Below, piece by piece: positions 6,684-7,847 of a stretch of 7,847 bases of DNA (positions are counted from its first letter, which is position 1; each line of letters begins with the position of its first letter). The translations under genes and the position numbers were made by a program. The notes beneath the pieces were generated by a model, which saw only the letters and a list, made by a program, of their open reading frames with translations, did not search any database and was not told the origin of the DNA. This DNA comes from an uncultured Shinella sp. (GTDB lineage: Bacteria; Pseudomonadota; Alphaproteobacteria; Rhizobiales; Rhizobiaceae): the NCBI GenBank assembly GCA_946886325.1, contig CAMPIK010000097.1:1-7847 (forward strand). Direction: 5' to 3'.

Positions 6684-6712
6684 TTGACCTGACGCTGCCG
6701 GCGTCCTAAGTG
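6684..6712 (+). promoter_or_regulatory. Promoter of the fabA-fabB operon
   Basis: TTGACC (6684-6689) and TAAGTG (6707-6712) are 17 bases apart. The start would fall near 6719, giving a leader of under 30 bases before the fabA ATG at 6747. The -10 box is imperfect. Confidence 0.55.
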
Positions 6713-6746
6713 ACAAGAAACGTGCAAACCGGGGAAGAGGCACCAT

Positions 6747-7262
6747 ATGACCACGCGGCAATCAAGCTTCAACTATGAGGAAATACTGGCCTGCGGCCGT
6801 GGCGAACTGTTCGGCCCCGGCAATGCGCAGCTTCCTCTGCCGCCGATGCTGATGGTTCACCGCATTACCGACATCTCCGAGACGGGCGGCGCGCACGACA
6901 AGGGCTATATCCGCGCCGAATACGACGTGAAGCCCGACGACTGGTATTTCCCGTGCCATTTCCTGGGCAACCCGATCATGCCGGGATGCCTCGGCCTCGA
7001 CGGCATGTGGCAGTTGACCGGCTTCTTCCTGGGCTGGCTCGGCGAACCGGGCCGCGGCATGGCACTGTCCACCGGCGAGGTTAAGTTCAAGGGCATGGTC
7101 CGACCGGAGACGAAGCTTCTGGAATATGGCATCGACTTCAAGCGTGTCATGCGCGGCCGCCTGGTTCTCGGCACGGCAGACGGCTGGCTAAAGGCAGACG
7201 GCGAGACCATATATCAGGCGACCGACCTGCGCGTCGGCCTGTCGAAGGAAAAAGAGGCCTGA
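6747..7262 (+). CDS. fabA: 3-hydroxydecanoyl-ACP dehydratase/isomerase
   Basis: FabA removes water from 3-hydroxydecanoyl-ACP and isomerises the trans-2 product to cis-3-decenoyl-ACP, the branch point to unsaturated fatty acids in the type II cytoplasmic pathway. The 171-residue product is the usual FabA length. The hot-dog core shows the active-site His71 in [20 protein letters not shown] (69-88) and the catalytic Asp85. ATG 6747 has GAAGAGG (6734-6740) six bases upstream. fabB follows after 50 bases and the two are almost certainly co-transcribed; in related genomes an enoyl-ACP reductase gene (fabI) often comes third, beyond this window. Confidence 0.97.
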   Translation: MTTRQSSFNYEEILACGRGELFGPGNAQLPLPPMLMVHRITDISETGGAHDKGYIRAEYDVKPDDWYFPCHFLGNPIMPGCLGLDGMWQLTGFFLGWLGEPGRGMALSTGEVKFKGMVRPETKLLEYGIDFKRVMRGRLVLGTADGWLKADGETIYQATDLRVGLSKEKEA

Positions 7263-7312
7263 GCGCTGCCGCGCCGACCTCGCAACAAGACGTTCCAAAA
7301 AGGGTCAGAAAC

Positions 7313-7847
7313 ATGAGACGGGTGGTTGTCACGGGTCTGGGGATCGTATCCTCCATCGGGAACAATGCGGACGAAGTGACGGCGTCGCTCCGCGATGCGC
7401 GCTCCGGCATCAGTTTCAGCCAGGATTTCGCCGACCATGGCTTCAAGTGCCAGGTCTGGGGCGCACCTGACATCGACACCAGCGACATGGTCGACCGCCG
7501 CGCCGCGCGCTTCCTGTCGCAGGGCGGCACCTGGAACCATGTGGCGATGAAGCAGGCGATCGCCGATTCCGGCCTCGAGGAGGCCGACTATTCGGCCAAT
7601 CCGCGCACCGGCATCATCATGGGCTCCGGCGGTCCCTCGACCCGCACGCTCATCGAGGCGGCGGAAATCACGATCAAAAACAATTCGCCGAAGCGCATCG
7701 GCCCCTTCGCCGTGCCGAAGGCCATGTCGTCCACCGCGTCTGCGACGCTTGCCACCTGGTTCAAGATCCACGGCGTCAACTATTCGATCTCCTCGGCCTG
7801 CTCGACCTCGGCGCACTGCATCGGCAATGCGGCCGAGATGATCCAGT
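7313..7847 (+). CDS. fabB: 3-oxoacyl-ACP synthase I, N-terminal part
   Basis: FabB condenses malonyl-ACP with acyl-ACP and elongates the cis-unsaturated intermediate made by FabA. The window holds 178 codons of a protein normally about 405 residues long. It starts MRRVVVTGLGIVSSIG, typical of KAS I, and the catalytic cysteine Cys163 in SISSACSTSAHC (158-169) is at the same position as in E. coli FabB. The two active-site histidines lie beyond the edge. ATG 7313 is preceded by AAAAAGGG (7297-7304). The gene is intact as far as it can be seen, and cut only by the window end. Confidence 0.96.
   Translation, partial: MRRVVVTGLGIVSSIGNNADEVTASLRDARSGISFSQDFADHGFKCQVWGAPDIDTSDMVDRRAARFLSQGGTWNHVAMKQAIADSGLEEADYSANPRTGIIMGSGGPSTRTLIEAAEITIKNNSPKRIGPFAVPKAMSSTASATLATWFKIHGVNYSISSACSTSAHCIGNAAEMIQ

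Larger units (their letters stand above)
6431..6746. other. Divergent irr-fabA control region
   Basis: These 316 bases carry the irr promoter with its overlapping palindrome (6484-6517) and the fabA promoter (6684-6712). Between them, about 6520-6680, I see no supported gene, repeat or terminator. Short frames of about 26 to 32 codons occur on the plus strand there but lack ribosome binding sites. I found no sequence clearly matching the known Irr (ICE) or RirA (IRO) boxes. Confidence 0.7.

Noticed and set aside
6533..6690. Short plus-strand frames of 26 to 32 codons between irr and fabA
   Set aside because: No ribosome binding sites, no recognisable composition, and they lie just upstream of the fabA promoter; they look like chance frames.

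Overview
This window reads as ordinary chromosome of an alphaproteobacterium of the family Rhizobiaceae (Rhizobium / Agrobacterium / Ensifer / Shinella group). The evidence is a class II EPSP synthase that closely resembles the enzyme of Agrobacterium sp. CP4, an Irr-type iron regulator diverging from fabA-fabB, a FYDLN-acid (TIGR02300) protein next to tRNA-Ala, a RIME-like rhizobial intergenic palindromic repeat, and GC-rich DNA with CTTGAC-like promoters. The genus cannot be fixed from the sequence alone.

Left block (1-2450). A gene cut by the window edge (minus, from 68) follows aroA (minus, 143-1501). Divergent from aroA is a FYDLN-acid protein (1840-2229, GTG start) with a good sigma-70-type promoter and a leader of competing hairpins. 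A hairpin terminator candidate closes this gene. A second promoter then drives tRNA-Ala(GGC) at 2375-2450.

Middle block (2451-5365). A TMEM43-family membrane protein (2594-3769) and a YdcF/ElyC-like DUF218 membrane protein (3844-4635) lie in the same direction, separated by 74 bases that hold a strong hairpin without a T tract. A small exported cysteine-containing protein (4645-5118, minus) converges on the DUF218 gene. The gap after it carries a 107-bp RIME-like mosaic repeat (5231-5337) made of two palindromes.

Right block (5366-7847). A TRIC/UPF0126 membrane channel gene (5366-6007) converges on irr (minus, 6011-6430), with only three bases between the stop codons. irr diverges from fabA (6747-7262) and fabB (7313 to the window edge). 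FabA and FabB form the anaerobic-type unsaturated fatty acid branch. Promoters can be read for both irr and fabA, and a perfect 15-bp palindrome sits over the irr -35 box.

I see no phage, insertion sequence, CRISPR, toxin-antitoxin or defence module, and no clear new multi-gene system. The points most worth a second look are: Gly-100 in a CP4-like EPSP synthase; an unrecognised gene where cmk is expected after aroA; a FYDLN-acid protein that has lost all four zinc-knuckle cysteines; the palindrome over the irr promoter; and the RIME-like element just upstream of the TRIC gene.
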